A stretch of DNA of 64,000 bases from Notamacropus eugenii. Lineage: Eukaryota; Chordata; Mammalia; Diprotodontia; Macropodidae. Shown in pieces: positions 46,469-57,065 of this stretch; within the stretch, counting starts at the first letter, position 1, and the number at the start of each line of letters is the position of its first letter. The stretch covers positions 229,437,136-229,501,135 of the forward strand of contig NC_092875.1 of assembly GCF_028372415.1 (NCBI RefSeq). Direction: 5' to 3'. Both the position numbers and the translations under genes were made by a program. The notes under the pieces were generated by a model. The model was given only the letters and a program-made list of their open reading frames with translations, was not told where the DNA came from and made no database searches.

Positions 46469-47440
46469 CCAGCCTTCCAACTTTTGTCTGTTTCATTCTA
46501 AAATTTACACAGTATACAATTTGTCATCCATGCTATCACACAAAGAGTTTTTGTTTACCACTTACGACAAGTTTATGTCACTTGTCTTTGGATTTCTATA
46601 TTTCCCATGGGGTTTTAGGTTTAACATTTGGGGAGCAGAGCCAGCTTACATTTGGGTAGATATCTGTTGTCATTTGAAGTGGTCATCATGGGGATGTGGA
46701 GTTTTTATACATGTTTTACATGTTTGGCATAGTACTTTTGGTACAATGTGATTTCACAATGTTAAAGCAGCTTCCATGTTTAAGCAAAGAAAGCTGCCTA
46801 CGCACTGGCCTGTCATGGTCAGAGAGAAAAGAAATAATGAGCTCACATGGGAGCTTTAGAGATAGAACACTCATGGTTCTATGATAGAAACATAGGTCTC
46901 ATAGAAATGACAAGTCACAAATACTATGTACATATATGGAAAACACAATCTTAATGTGTACACTTTTATGAATACAGTTGCAAACGTGTTTCTTAAAGCA
47001 AAGTTTTAACTAATTTAATTTACTTCACAAAAGGCCCAAAATGGTTCACGTTTCATTATTAGTAAAGATAACTGCTAGTTGCTTTCATTAATTTTGCTAC
47101 TCTCATTTTATTTAGGCAACCTAAGAACACATATGCAAGATGCAGTGAAAAGAAATTTCTTGGTATTTATTAAGTCACTGTTTATCAAGAACAACAGTAA
47201 ATCAAAAAACCCATGTATTTAACTCTTTTAGGTTTTTTGCCTTAGCAATTTCGTTTTTGATAGCTGCCTAACATGACACATGCTATAAAAATAACTAACA
47301 GAGAAATAACTTGAAATGATGACTAACTTTGTTTAATGTCTTTTGAAATTTTTGTGAACAACCCAAGCATAATTATTAACAACATGTGTATTAAGTTAAT
47401 ATAAACGGAACCAACATTTTATGAATGGGGATAAAACCTC
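46469..47440 (+). pseudogene. YWHAZ: 3' UTR of the YWHAZ retrocopy
   Basis: Downstream of the stop, the sequence keeps the order of the 14-3-3 zeta 3' UTR as I recall it: ccagccttccaacttttgtctg directly after the TAA, then tttcattctaaaatttacacag, ttggcatagtacttttggtac, the gtttaatgtcttttgaaattt block and ataaacggaaccaacattttatgaatgg. This shows the copy came from a mature mRNA. I see no clear A tail; the end near 47440 is where recognisable similarity stops, and weak similarity may continue to about 47510. Confidence 0.75.
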
Positions 47441-47749
47441 AAAGTAATAGAGTAGGTATGGAAAGCAAAATTCAGAAACTTTTAAAATTGTGGAATTTCA
47501 TCTCTAAAAATACATTGATAATATGATGAAAATGCTATTGTCATTTAAAATATTTTATCAGTGTAAACTGAACTGTATTCCCTCTCTCTAAATTTTCATA
47601 TATATGCTGGCAGGTACTGAGAGTTTTATACATGCCTAAGTGAATTTGCATGCTTATATTCTCACATAATGAAACAAGTGTAATTGGATGTCCTAGAGCA
47701 TTATCTAGAATTAATAAATCTTTAAACTTGATATTTTTGTTCTTGTAAT

Positions 47750-48490
47750 AATTTTCAACTAAATTGGGCTAAAATAACTTGAAAACCAGTCTTCAAAGAC
47801 AATTTTGCTCACCTACGTTTTTTTACTTGACTTTTGAAGAACAGAATAGTTTTAGCCTTTCAAAGCTCAAGGATTTTGAGTTATAACAATGATTGATTTT
47901 CATTAAAAATCCCTTTTTGTATTATATCCCAATGAAAGGTGATCCTTAGACACTTTAAATCCCTGGTTATGTATGTTCTTTCTTAGAAAAGTAAGTTCTG
48001 GAAAATATTCTTTTCCAGAATAAGCCTATTTCATTCTCATTAAAAAATTTGTTGACCAGTGTAATCAGCTTCTTTGATAATTTTCTCCAAAACATCAGAA
48101 TATTTAGTGTACATCTGCACTAGCTGCCTCAGCTAATTTTTACATTATGCAATTGAACTTATTTTTTAACACAATCAAGCCAACTAACACTTTCAGCAAA
48201 AGTTTCTTCACTATCCATTTATTTGTCATTCTTTTCACCACCATAAATAAACGTAAAATCTTTCCTTGACTGGCTCTTTTGCTTAGTGCAATACATTTTT
48301 TTCATTGCAATCTTTAATCCATACAGCTAAAAGACACTCCATTCCTATCATCACAATATTTTTATTCCTTGTTTTTGTTGGTAGCAAACCACAAAAAATG
48401 GACACAACTTTATCTTTTTCTTTTATTTCACTGATGTTTTTTAAAAAAATAATATTCCATGCCATATATTCAGGCATTCTCATTCTATTT
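47750..48490 (-). pseudogene. Tigger/pogo-family transposase fossil
   Basis: On the reverse strand, 48483-48283 reads EIKEKDKVV..., then MECLLAVWIKDCNEKN, matching the start of the DNA-binding CENP-B-type region of Tigger transposases. Further on come a decayed VQLHNVK-like segment and QIF.NENEIGLFWKRIFSRTYFSKKE (about 48055-47975), equivalent to the NADETGLFWKRMPSRTY block of the DDE domain. The first catalytic aspartate position of that block is altered here. Several stops and frame changes break the frame. Only the N-terminal and first DDE part are seen. Terminal inverted repeats were not found. Confidence 0.78.
47996..48020. repeat. Perfect 10-bp inverted repeat
   Basis: TTCTGGAAAA (47996-48005) and TTTTCCAGAA (48011-48020) are exact inverse complements with a 5-base loop. 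It falls inside the Tigger transposase remnant, over the FWKR..FSRTY codons, so it may be coincidental. Confidence 0.9.
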
Positions 48491-48499
48491 TAGAGTTTC

Positions 48500-49850
48500 T
48501 ATGGACACATTCATGCTGTTCGATTACATAAAATTTTTGTTCTAACGTTAATAACAGGGCTCTTTTTTGGTACCGGCAGTGTTTCCATCTAAAACATTCT
48601 TCCTTTTGCCCATTTAGTTAAGGGGTTTTTAAAAAAAATTAACACTACAGTTGGTAATTTTGTATGCAGCAGCTTACATATTTGCATGTGATAATAGGCA
48701 AGTGAAGATTGGTGATGTGGCAGCTTGTTAAAACTCTCAAATCATTCACACTTGTCACAATTGAATTTTGATTTACATTAAATAAGACCTCATATCATTT
48801 TATAATTTGCACTAACTAGTATTTCGCATTATTTGAACTCACATTGTGACCTAGCCTTCCAGAATAAATGTCCTACATATATATGTATATATATAATGTC
48901 AGACATAGTAGTTATGTTGCTTGGTTTTGCTAAACTTTTATTTTTACTCTTTCTTTTTAAAATATTTTAACAAGGGATGGCTTGTTGGACAGAGTATGGG
49001 GGAAGGAATATATTTAGAAATAAAACTGATATAAGAAAGATATAAATAAATTGTTTTAAGATTTTACATATTATACATAATACACACAAGTATATGCCTT
49101 GTGGAGCCCTTATGGGACTCTCAGGATTTTTATACCAGCTTGCACTCTCACAGAAGAGTTGAGTCTCCCAGATCAACTGTTTTAAAAGGTTTGAGAGATA
49201 TAATTTCTGGATAATTTGATCATTTTATTAATAATGCCAGTTTTTTAATAAAAGGATGGCAATTTGACCTCTTCCTTAGACCAAAGATAATCATGATGGC
49301 AGGCTCATTGTTAATATGCCCTTTCAAGAGCAGGTGTTCCTGAGGGTGGCAATAAACTCTGATTGGTTAACAGTTAATGAGAAAATGAATATTACAATGG
49401 GGAGTGAACATGAACTTTAATTATGTCATTTGCTTCTTAAGTCACCCCTTATCCTTGGGCAATCTTTTCAAAAAATTTATCTCCACCCAAACCTGAGTGG
49501 AAAAGAATGGCTGCTCCATCTGGTTGGGGTTTAGATAGAGAAGTTTATCTCAACCTTCAGAGACTGAGGTCTTGAAATGAAGATAAAAGAAAAAGGAGGA
49601 AATCTGAATCTCCCCAAATCACTGGTTATTAATAATCATTTCTTTCACAAGGGTGAAAGGTTGTGAGTGACTTTCTCTAATGCTATTGTCTTGAGCCCCT
49701 ATTCTAGTGTGTATTCCCCAATATCAATTACCAGTGACTAATGTCCCAATATCATTCCACCAGTAAACATCTATTAACTTTTATGAAGGATTGTTTAATA
49801 TAAGGATATAACGAGAAGTTATAAGACATTCCCTCCTCCCCATCCCAAGA
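48500..49850. other. Sequence without a recognised element
   Basis: The left part may be the 5' noncoding region of the Tigger element (in its orientation), but I saw no termini. From about 49200 on, no known order of repeat blocks is visible. Confidence 0.35.
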
Positions 49851-49854
49851 CTTG

Positions 49855-50111
49855 GAGGATGCACTCTCCTCTATATTACCTCAGGCTCTAAGGAGAGTGG
49901 GCTCAAACTTACAGCAGTTTCTATGAAATATTTGTCCCCACCAAGTTTATTTTCAAATGTGGGCACAGCCTCTGGGTTTGTCTGAAACTCAGCTAACACT
50001 GGGCTGTCAAGCAGGTCACACTCATCAGAGGCCACTGTTGCTGTGGCCTGTGTTCAACTGTCTGCAAAAAATGACCCAGAATCCAGCTTCCAAACTTACA
50101 GCGCTTTCTAT
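49855..50111 (+). repeat. LTR-like repeat, target of the LDHB insertion
   Basis: It shares its block order with 10120-10350 (cttggaggatgcac, attacctcaggctctaaggagagtgggctcaaa, cagcagtttctatgaaata, ccaccaagtttattttcaaatgtggg). It ends at the LDHB retrocopy, and the sequence after 51390 may be its continuation. Confidence 0.4.
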
Positions 50112-50122
50112 TCCAAACTCTT
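50112..50122. repeat. Target-site duplication of the LDHB retrocopy, left copy
   Basis: The 11-mer tccaaactctt here is repeated exactly at 51380-51390 on the other side of the retrocopy. The left copy runs straight into the poly-T tract, as expected for target-primed insertion of a reverse-strand element. Confidence 0.82.
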
Positions 50123-51379
50123 TTTTTTTTTCACACTTCAGTAGTATATTTATTGGTTCATATAACAAGCCTTTTGATCATGTGGCCAGATGTGGCCAGA
50201 TGATGCTGTGGCCAGAGTTGAATTCAACAGAAAAATTCTATCCACCAAGGCGGCTAATTACTAAGTGGGCACAGCGATTCATATCATGTTGATTGAATTT
50301 CTACAGAATATTACAGGTCTTTCAGGTCTTTTTGGATGTCCCACAAGGTATCTGCACTCTTCTTGAGTTGAGCTACCTCATCATCTTTCAGCTTCTGGTT
50401 GATAACGCTGGTCAGTCCTCGGGCATTCAGAATGCATGGAAGGCTAAGGAAGACTTCATTCTCGATGCCATACATCCCCTTCACCATAGTGGATACAGGA
50501 TGAATCTTGGAGAGATTTTTTAACATGGTCTCAATTAGATCAGCAACACTTAATCCAATAGCCCAGTTAGTGTATCCTTTGAGTTTGATCACTTCATAGG
50601 CACTTTCAATCACCAGCTTATGAACCTCCTTCCAGTTTTCACTGTCATTGTCAGTTCCCATTTCTGGATTCAGGTCTTGGAGGGAAACACCTTCCACGTT
50701 CACTCCGCTCCATACAGCCACACTTGAGTCCCCATGCTCTCCAAGGATCCAGCCATGGCAGCTGCTTGGATGGATGCCAAGTTTTTCAGACATAAGATAG
50801 CGGAATCTAGCAGAATCCAGATTGCATCCACTCCCAATCACCCGGTGCTTTGGAAGGCCACTCAGTTTCCGGGTGACATATGTAAGGATATCCACTGGGT
50901 TGGAAACCACAATTATGATACAGTCTGGGCTATACTTTACAATCTGGGGGATAATAAACTTGAAGACATTCACATTCCTTTGTACCAGATTGAGGCGACT
51001 CTCTCCCTCTTGCTGGCGGACTCCGGCAGTGACTACAACAATCTTGGAACCAGCAGTGACAGAGTAATCTTTATCAGCCACAATTTTAGGAGTTTGAAGA
51101 AACAAGCTCCCATGCTGTAGAACCATCATTTCTCCTTTGAGTTTGTCTTCCAAAACATCAACAAGGGCAAGTTCATCCGCAAGACTCTTTGCAAGTATGC
51201 TGATAGCACAGGCCATACCAACTTGTCCAACGCCCACAACAGTAATCTTATTGTTTGGGGCTGCTGCCTCCTCTTCTGCAACTGGAACAATCAGTTTTTC
51301 TTTAAGAGTAGCCATTTTGTTCTGCCTAAAGAGTAGGTGACTGCCTGGGATGAAGTTTGTCCCGAAGAGAGAACAGAAC
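50123..51379 (-). mobile_element. LDHB: LDHB retrocopy, whole insert
   Basis: The insert comprises, in reverse-strand order, about 64 bp of 5' UTR-like sequence, the 334-codon frame, a 3' UTR of about 180 bp, an AATAAA signal (tttatt at 50149-50154 on the plus strand) and an A tail (poly-T at 50121-50131). It has no introns and is bracketed by an 11-bp direct repeat. These are the marks of L1-mediated retroposition of a complete LDHB mRNA. Confidence 0.9.
50311..51315 (-). CDS. LDHB: L-lactate dehydrogenase B, intact-frame retrocopy
   Basis: The frame encodes 334 residues, the usual LDHB length. L-lactate dehydrogenase interconverts pyruvate and lactate with NAD in the cytosol, as a tetramer. 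Visible features are the Rossmann GVGQVG motif (residues 28-33), the [13 protein letters not shown] mobile loop with Arg100 and Arg107, the NLDSARF block with Asp167 and Arg170, and the GEHGDSS block with catalytic His194. I chose the ATG at 51313-51315 because family similarity starts there; the frame stays open 56 codons further upstream into UTR-like sequence. Two normally conserved residues are changed: Asp to Val at 65 (51121-51123) and Trp to Arg at 149 (50869-50871). It could be a recent pseudogene that has not yet gained stops, or an expressed retrogene. The sequence does not decide. Confidence 0.85.
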   Translation of the reverse strand: MATLKEKLIVPVAEEEAAAPNNKITVVGVGQVGMACAISILAKSLADELALVDVLEDKLKGEMMVLQHGSLFLQTPKIVADKDYSVTAGSKIVVVTAGVRQQEGESRLNLVQRNVNVFKFIIPQIVKYSPDCIIIVVSNPVDILTYVTRKLSGLPKHRVIGSGCNLDSARFRYLMSEKLGIHPSSCHGWILGEHGDSSVAVWSGVNVEGVSLQDLNPEMGTDNDSENWKEVHKLVIESAYEVIKLKGYTNWAIGLSVADLIETMLKNLSKIHPVSTMVKGMYGIENEVFLSLPCILNARGLTSVINQKLKDDEVAQLKKSADTLWDIQKDLKDL

Positions 51380-51390
51380 TCCAAACTCTT
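51380..51390. repeat. Target-site duplication of the LDHB retrocopy, right copy
   Basis: This 11-mer is identical to 50112-50122. It marks the 5' boundary of the insert on the reverse strand, giving a 5' UTR of about 64 bp. Confidence 0.82.
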
Positions 51391-51619
51391 GAAGATCACA
51401 GAATCAGAACTATCAGGCCCAACAGTAGGATCATGTGCTCCTAGCTTCATGAAGGTTCTATGTTGGAAAGGACTCGAGGCCACCTACCTCCCTTACTTCC
51501 CATGAAGCTTAAAGCTTCAGGTTCTATTCACTTGAATATAGTCATTCAAGAAAAAGACAAACTTATTTTGATTAGTTACAGACTTTTGAATGCACTTAGT
51601 TCCAACTAAAGCAGCCAAT

Positions 51620-51760
51620 CAGAAGTTTATTGCTTCATCATGTGACTAGCAGACTAGCACTAGTTACTGAATATCTGTACATGCTCCAAAACCTGTGTAG
51701 AGATTCCATCATATTTCACATGCTCGTAAGGACTGGGGTCATGGGTCAGTCCTTCCATTA
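51620..51760 (-). repeat. LTR-like repeat family, copy 3 (partial)
   Basis: The plus strand resembles the reverse complement of 26120-26238. Both contain a VSRL..VTE-like decayed coding-phase coincidence, and blocks around gtgactagcagactag and ctgtacatgctccaaaacc. The similarity is short. Confidence 0.35.
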
Positions 51761-52219
51761 TATTTGTGTTTTCCTTATGGTTGTATCCAAATGTATTTAT
51801 GAAATCCGAATTTGTTTCACATCTATTCCAATTGGTAATTTCTTTCTTATTTATCTTTTTTTTATATGTGATAGTAGTCTGTTAAAATACTTTTGCTAAT
51901 ATCAACTTGCATATTATCTGTTGCATGTATGTTCAAAATTGATATACCCTTTGTCAACAGGGCCTTTAAGCATGTCATGTGTTCTTTTTTATCTCTTAAC
52001 GCTTTCTGGTTTGAATTTAAGGTTATCTGATATTGATATATATTTAATTTTTCTTAAGCTAGCTGTACATGATAAATTTTTATCCAGTCTTTTAATTTAA
52101 ATCTTTTTGCATTAGATGGGTATTTTGTTGGTTTCTGTTTTTAATCCATTTTATAACCCTTTATCTTTCTTTAAGAGAGTTTAATCCACTTGTATTTGTT
52201 ATCATTATGAAATTTGAAT

Positions 52220-52480
52220 AGTCAATAATCAATAAAAATTTGTTAAGGCGTACTGTGTGCATTAAATGTTGGGGATACAAATACAAAAAAAAAGACAAGA
52301 AAAGGAAAGAAAAGAAAAGAAAAAAGAAAAAGAAAAAAAGACAGTCCCTGCCCTCCAGAAGCTTATAATCAGGAGGGCACATAAAAAGAGACTGAAAACT
52401 AGAGGCATGGAAGAAGGTACCCTGCTTGGAGGCCTGGTGAAGAAGTCAGTCAGAAGTGCCAAAGGAGTTCAATCAGGTGA
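52220..52480 (+). repeat. Unclassified repeat family R with (GAAAA)n expansion
   Basis: Blocks aaaaatttgttaaggcgtactgtgtgcattaaatgttggggatacaa and gacagtccctgccctccagaagcttataatc match family R. Between them lies an A-rich pure-purine expansion at about 52286-52340. Confidence 0.55.
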
Positions 52481-53295
52481 GAAATGAGGAGGTGTCTGAG
52501 CTAAGCTCTATCCTCAAATGGATATTTGGAGTTCATGGCCCCACCCTCCAATCAAAGAGGCAGAGTGTAGTGAAGTACCAAGGCCAATGACATTATCTGA
52601 ATCAGGCTTCCTAGGGCCTGATAAGAGTCAGGCAAGTCAGTCAGACAAGTCCCAAAATAATGCACCCTAATGAAAAATTAAATTATCTTCTGTCATTCTC
52701 TAATAATTGGATTATTATCTATTTGTCAATTCAAGTATGGTCACTATCTCATTTCTACTGCTAAATCAAACAATAGTAAATAAAAGTTCCAAATTTTATT
52801 TTATGCTATTACATTTTAAAGCATTTCTATAACTTAGCTTCTCACTCATTTTCCCTTTACCCTTTATTCCTGTTATCCTCCTCCCTAACTCCCTAACCCT
52901 GCTGGCCGAAGATAAAACCTTTGAATTAGGATTACTATGATCTCCTGGTTCATACTCTGTCTCCTAACTTAAAAAAAAAAATCTGTAATACCTTTTTCTT
53001 CTGTTTTCCTTATTTTTTGTTTCATAGCCTTACATACATAATGTTATATGTATTTTGCTTAGTGTTTCTGTATGGAATGTTAAATTCATTATAAGACAAT
53101 GTTTTATAAAACTAAGTACTACAAATAATATATATTTCTCCAAGCACCTAAGTTCCTTCCCAATCATAAAAACCTTTCTTTGACCACAAACTCAAATATT
53201 AGAAGCAGATGGAATTGTTTTCCTTTATAGTTCTCATCAGAAATGCCCCTTTTCTTCAACGTTGGAGAAAATCTATATGTTGCACATAAGAGTTT

Positions 53296-53475
53296 CCTGC
53301 TGTCATAAGATCATGAATTTAAATCTAGAAGGAATCTTAAAGACCATTAAATCCAACACTCTAATTTTATCTATGAAGACTTGCCCAATGTCATAAAAAT
53401 AGTTTATGTGAGAGGTAGGATTTGAATCCAGTCTGTCTGACTTCCAATCTGGCGCCTCAACCACTACTTAGCATT
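53296..53475 (-). repeat. MIR/Ther-type SINE, reverse orientation
   Basis: The plus strand reads agatcatgaatttaaatctagaaggaatcttaaagaccatt, then ctaattttatctatgaagac, tgcccaatgtcata, gtaggatttgaatccagtctgtctgacttccaatc, the reverse complement of a Ther/MIR-type element. Confidence 0.72.
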
Positions 53476-53994
53476 ACCACTTATCTCAGTAAAATGGCTT
53501 TCAAGAAAGCAAAAATACCATATCACACATTAATAAACTGCTGGATCCTCTACTAGTCTTTTTCAATGACCATTTCAACTTCATTTTGTCACTCGCTCTG
53601 TTCTAGCTTATACTACCTTCCTATTGACTACCATACCAAAATCCTACAGTCTAACATCGCCCAATTGTCATCTATCCCAATACTTCTTTAATCTCTTATT
53701 TTTTTTTCATTCTCCTTACAACTTAGGTCCCCTACTCCAATTAAGCCAATTTACCTATCTTACTTTTCATGAAACTTTACACCTCTATGCATGCCATTCC
53801 CACTCACAAGAATTTTTTTCTACTCATCTACGTTCATCATTTACCCTAGCAAGAACTGCCTTGCAACAGAGCTACATTAATTGTACTCTATGGGGATTGA
53901 ATTAATGCCTCTGACCTAATTATTACTGTTCTCTAACCAAATGGGTTAAAGAGTCATACATAAATGCATAGTAAATGTTTATTAACTAGGAGGA

Positions 53995-54675
53995 AGTGTG
54001 TGATCCAGTACAGAGTGTTGGATTTGGAATTAGAGGACCTGGATTTGAATATTACCTCGACTGCTTAATATCCTGATTAAGACAGTCAATGTTTCTGGGC
54101 TTCAGTTTCTTCACCTGTAAAAGTGGAAGGATGAAACTTCGAGATACTGAAAAATTGATCAATTGCACAACCAACCATGACTTCAGAGGACCAATGATGA
54201 AGCACATTACCCATTTCCTAACAGAGCAATGATAGATTTATGATGCAAATACATTTTCAGACATGACCAATATGGGCATTTATTTTGTTCAACTATGCTT
54301 ATTTCTGAAAAAGATTTTTTTTTCTTTTTCACTGAAGAGTGAGTGAGATGTGGAAGGAGGATAATGATAGGGTTGCTAAAAAAAAAAAAATAGGCTCATG
54401 GAAACATTTTCAAAATGCCAGAAGAGAACTATAGGAAGGTCAAAGGGAAACACAATCAAGACAGCTTTGAAAGGTACAAGTTTATTTTTTTTATATAAAA
54501 GCAAGCTATATATAAGTAGAATTCACAGTTTCATGTATCATCCCCTTTTTCTATTCTACTTTGTATACACAAATGTTCATTTTATTTGATATTAAGTTCA
54601 GAATTTTTTTTAAAGGATAAGATTAAACTAGACAACCTCTAGGATTCCTTCCAACTCCAAAACCATTATCTTCTG
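53995..54675 (+). repeat. MIR/Ther-type SINE split by L1 3'-end-like DNA
   Basis: 53995-54165 carries the 5' portion (gtgtgtgatccagtacagagtg, ttggatttggaattagaggacctggatttgaat, cttcagtttcttcacctgtaaaagtgg). The 3' portion (gattaaactagacaacctctaggattccttccaactcc) follows only at 54612-54675. The insert, about 54166-54611, has L1 3' UTR-like blocks (accaatgatgaagcac, gacatgaccaatatgggcatt; later ttctattctactttgtatac). Confidence 0.6.
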
Positions 54676-54679
54676 ATCC

Positions 54680-56290
54680 TAATTGAAAGATGTTAATTAT
54701 AATCTAAAATAATAATACACTGACTGTCATTGCTAGACTTTCATTATGATTTATGATGATTCAGATTCCCTACATGAAGTTATATTCTCTAGTTATTTCC
54801 AATACCACTTTAAGGAAGAAAATTTAGCTTGAATTTCCTAGGGAATGATATGAGGGATATTTTCAAAACTCCATTTCCTAGGATGTGTGTTTTTCTCAAG
54901 TTTTCTCTTTACTAAGGTAAATGGAATGACACTTTGCATTTGAGTAGAATTTCTTTTAAGGACAGCTTCTTGTGCATGAAATAATTTTCCTGGTTTTGGT
55001 TCAAGCAAAACTTATTGAGTGATGCATTCATGTATGAGAAACAAACAAACAAGAATAGCATACTTAGTTTTCAATTTAATTGATTTTTCAAGCAGCCAAG
55101 AGAGGCATAAACCCTGGTGACCAGTACAACTTTGGGGAAAATAACTTGTTGGCATTTAAAAATTAAAATAAGTTAAAATAACTTTAACAGTCAACATGAG
55201 ATGATATGTTTACCCAAATAGAATGCTTTAGTTTCTATTTTCAAGGCAGTGAATAACTCCTAGAAATCATAACACAGTATTACACACATACTGCTTAAAT
55301 ATTAGTTGAGAATGACTGCCTGAGAGCTTTCTTTGGATATTCTCTGTCTTGGGAATGAAACTATGATTATGAATAGGACCACTTTCTGGGCCCCAATGTG
55401 AATAAAGATGTTATGACAGACAGTGTCAAACCATCTGCACACATCACCTCATCTTTTTAAAGTATGTGTTATACTAGATTTAGGTAATCATACAGATGCC
55501 TTGGACATCTATAATGGTAACTATTACTTGGGCAATACACCCACATGCCCACAACAACTTGAAAGGATGTTGATATTGAGACCACAGAGGAAAAAATGTA
55601 CTTCCCTTCAGTCTGTGGTCCATGCTGGCTTCATGGAGCCTTAGGCTTGTTTGATTTTGTTTTTGTTTGACTTTATTGCTTTAGCTGCTTGGCACTTTCA
55701 GTGCATGGTTTGTGGTTTGGCAGGGACTTTTTTATAACCTTTGTTAACATTTGGTTTGGCATTATGTTTGCATGTGGGCAATGGTAAGACGGGACACTTC
55801 TTGAAATAAGGGAATGTAGGGGAATCTTAGGAGCTTTTTTCTTTATCAAGATGCATTAAATTCTATAAAACCAGAGTTATTTTAATATATTACAAAATTC
55901 TAGGTAATAGAGTCTCTGGCAATTAAAGAATTAATTTACTCCACTACTAGATATCATAAAGTCACTAATTCTAAATTTTAAAATTCTAATTCTAAAATTC
56001 TAAAATCACAGAAGATTGAATGAAGTGGAGTGACTTTAAAGAATTCTTATAATAATGTATGTAGGGTAGCTAACCAGGGGATCCCTGTTCAATCAGCTAC
56101 TCCAAAGCCCCATTGATGAAGTCTCAGAATGTAAGGGAGCAGGTAAAATAGACAACAAGGTGTCAAGATTTTAAATGAAGCATAAATAAGTCAAGCTTGA
56201 TGGAATTAAAAGACAGTTATCCACTGACTCCAAAGGATTTGACCACACCCTGTCAGCCCTTTAAAAGGTGGCATGTACTCTTTAAGCAGC
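54680..56290. other. Low-repeat stretch with no recognised gene
   Basis: No repeat family or coding remnant is recognised across this 1.6-kb interval. The open frames present are short and unrelated to families I know. Confidence 0.4.
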
Positions 56291-56295
56291 CAGTG

Positions 56296-56296
<1 letters not shown>

Positions 56297-56356
<60 letters not shown>
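56297..56356 (+). repeat. (CA)n microsatellite
   Basis: About 60 bp of uninterrupted CA dinucleotide, roughly 29 units, the longest pure simple repeat in the window. Such pure arrays are usually polymorphic. Confidence 0.97.
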
Positions 56357-56357
<1 letters not shown>

Positions 56358-56669
56358 ATCCCACCAGGAACCAGAAGAGAGAGTCAGCGATGTATTCAAA
56401 ATAGAATTAGCTGGGGCAGTTGGGAGTCAAGATGCAGAGAAGAGCACTCAGGTTTATGTGGGGAATGTTTTGTAACTTGTTCGCTCTATGCCATCTTAGT
56501 AAATGCCATTACTCTGAGCTAGTGGTATCTGCTGGATGATTATAAAATGGAAGCATACTGGTGGGATCTCACTTACAATACTTTTAAGAATAACGGACCC
56601 ACAAGGTACTCTGAACTTGGGGTACCCTCTGAAACCTCTAAAGTGTGAGTTGTAGAATAACTTAGAGGG

Positions 56670-57065
56670 AGTGGTACAATAGGAAAATTAGAGATAATGC
56701 AGTCTGGGCTAGGAGTGAAAGAATTAAAAATTGTCTCTTGGTCTCTGAGTTAGTCCCAGAAGAAACAAATTTTAATAGGTGGAGTTGCAGGTGGAGGAAT
56801 CAGAAGTCAGCAGGGGGAGATGGCTTCAGCAAAGGCACAGAAGGCAGAGAAGGATGAAAATAGGTGACTCATAGTAGTCAGTTTCGTTGGAACATAGTAA
56901 TATGCACAAAAGGGATTAGCATAAAATAAGACTGGGAAGAGGGACTGGAGCTGCATTTGGGAAGATCTTAAATGAACAGAAATTTTTAATTTTTATTCAG
57001 TTGGCAAGGGAGAGGTACCAAAAGTTTTTGAATAGAGGGGTGACATATTCAGAATAATTCTTGGG
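56670..57065 (+). repeat. Unclassified repeat family R, last part (diverged)
   Basis: The order gaagggactggag, then ...ttaaatgaacagaaattttt, cagttggcaagggagaggtacc, gaataggggggtgacatatt-like resembles the late blocks at 22700-22800. The match is weaker than in other copies. Confidence 0.35.

Noticed and set aside
51316..51483. 56 extra codons ahead of the LDHB ATG, open in the same frame
   Set aside because: The family similarity starts at the ATG at 51313-51315. The target duplication at 51380-51390 falls within the extension, so its upstream part is host DNA and the rest is 5' UTR.
56197..56475. A 92-codon frame with a His-Thr repeat
   Set aside because: The His-Thr run is only the translated (CA)n microsatellite, and the flanks show no coding resemblance.
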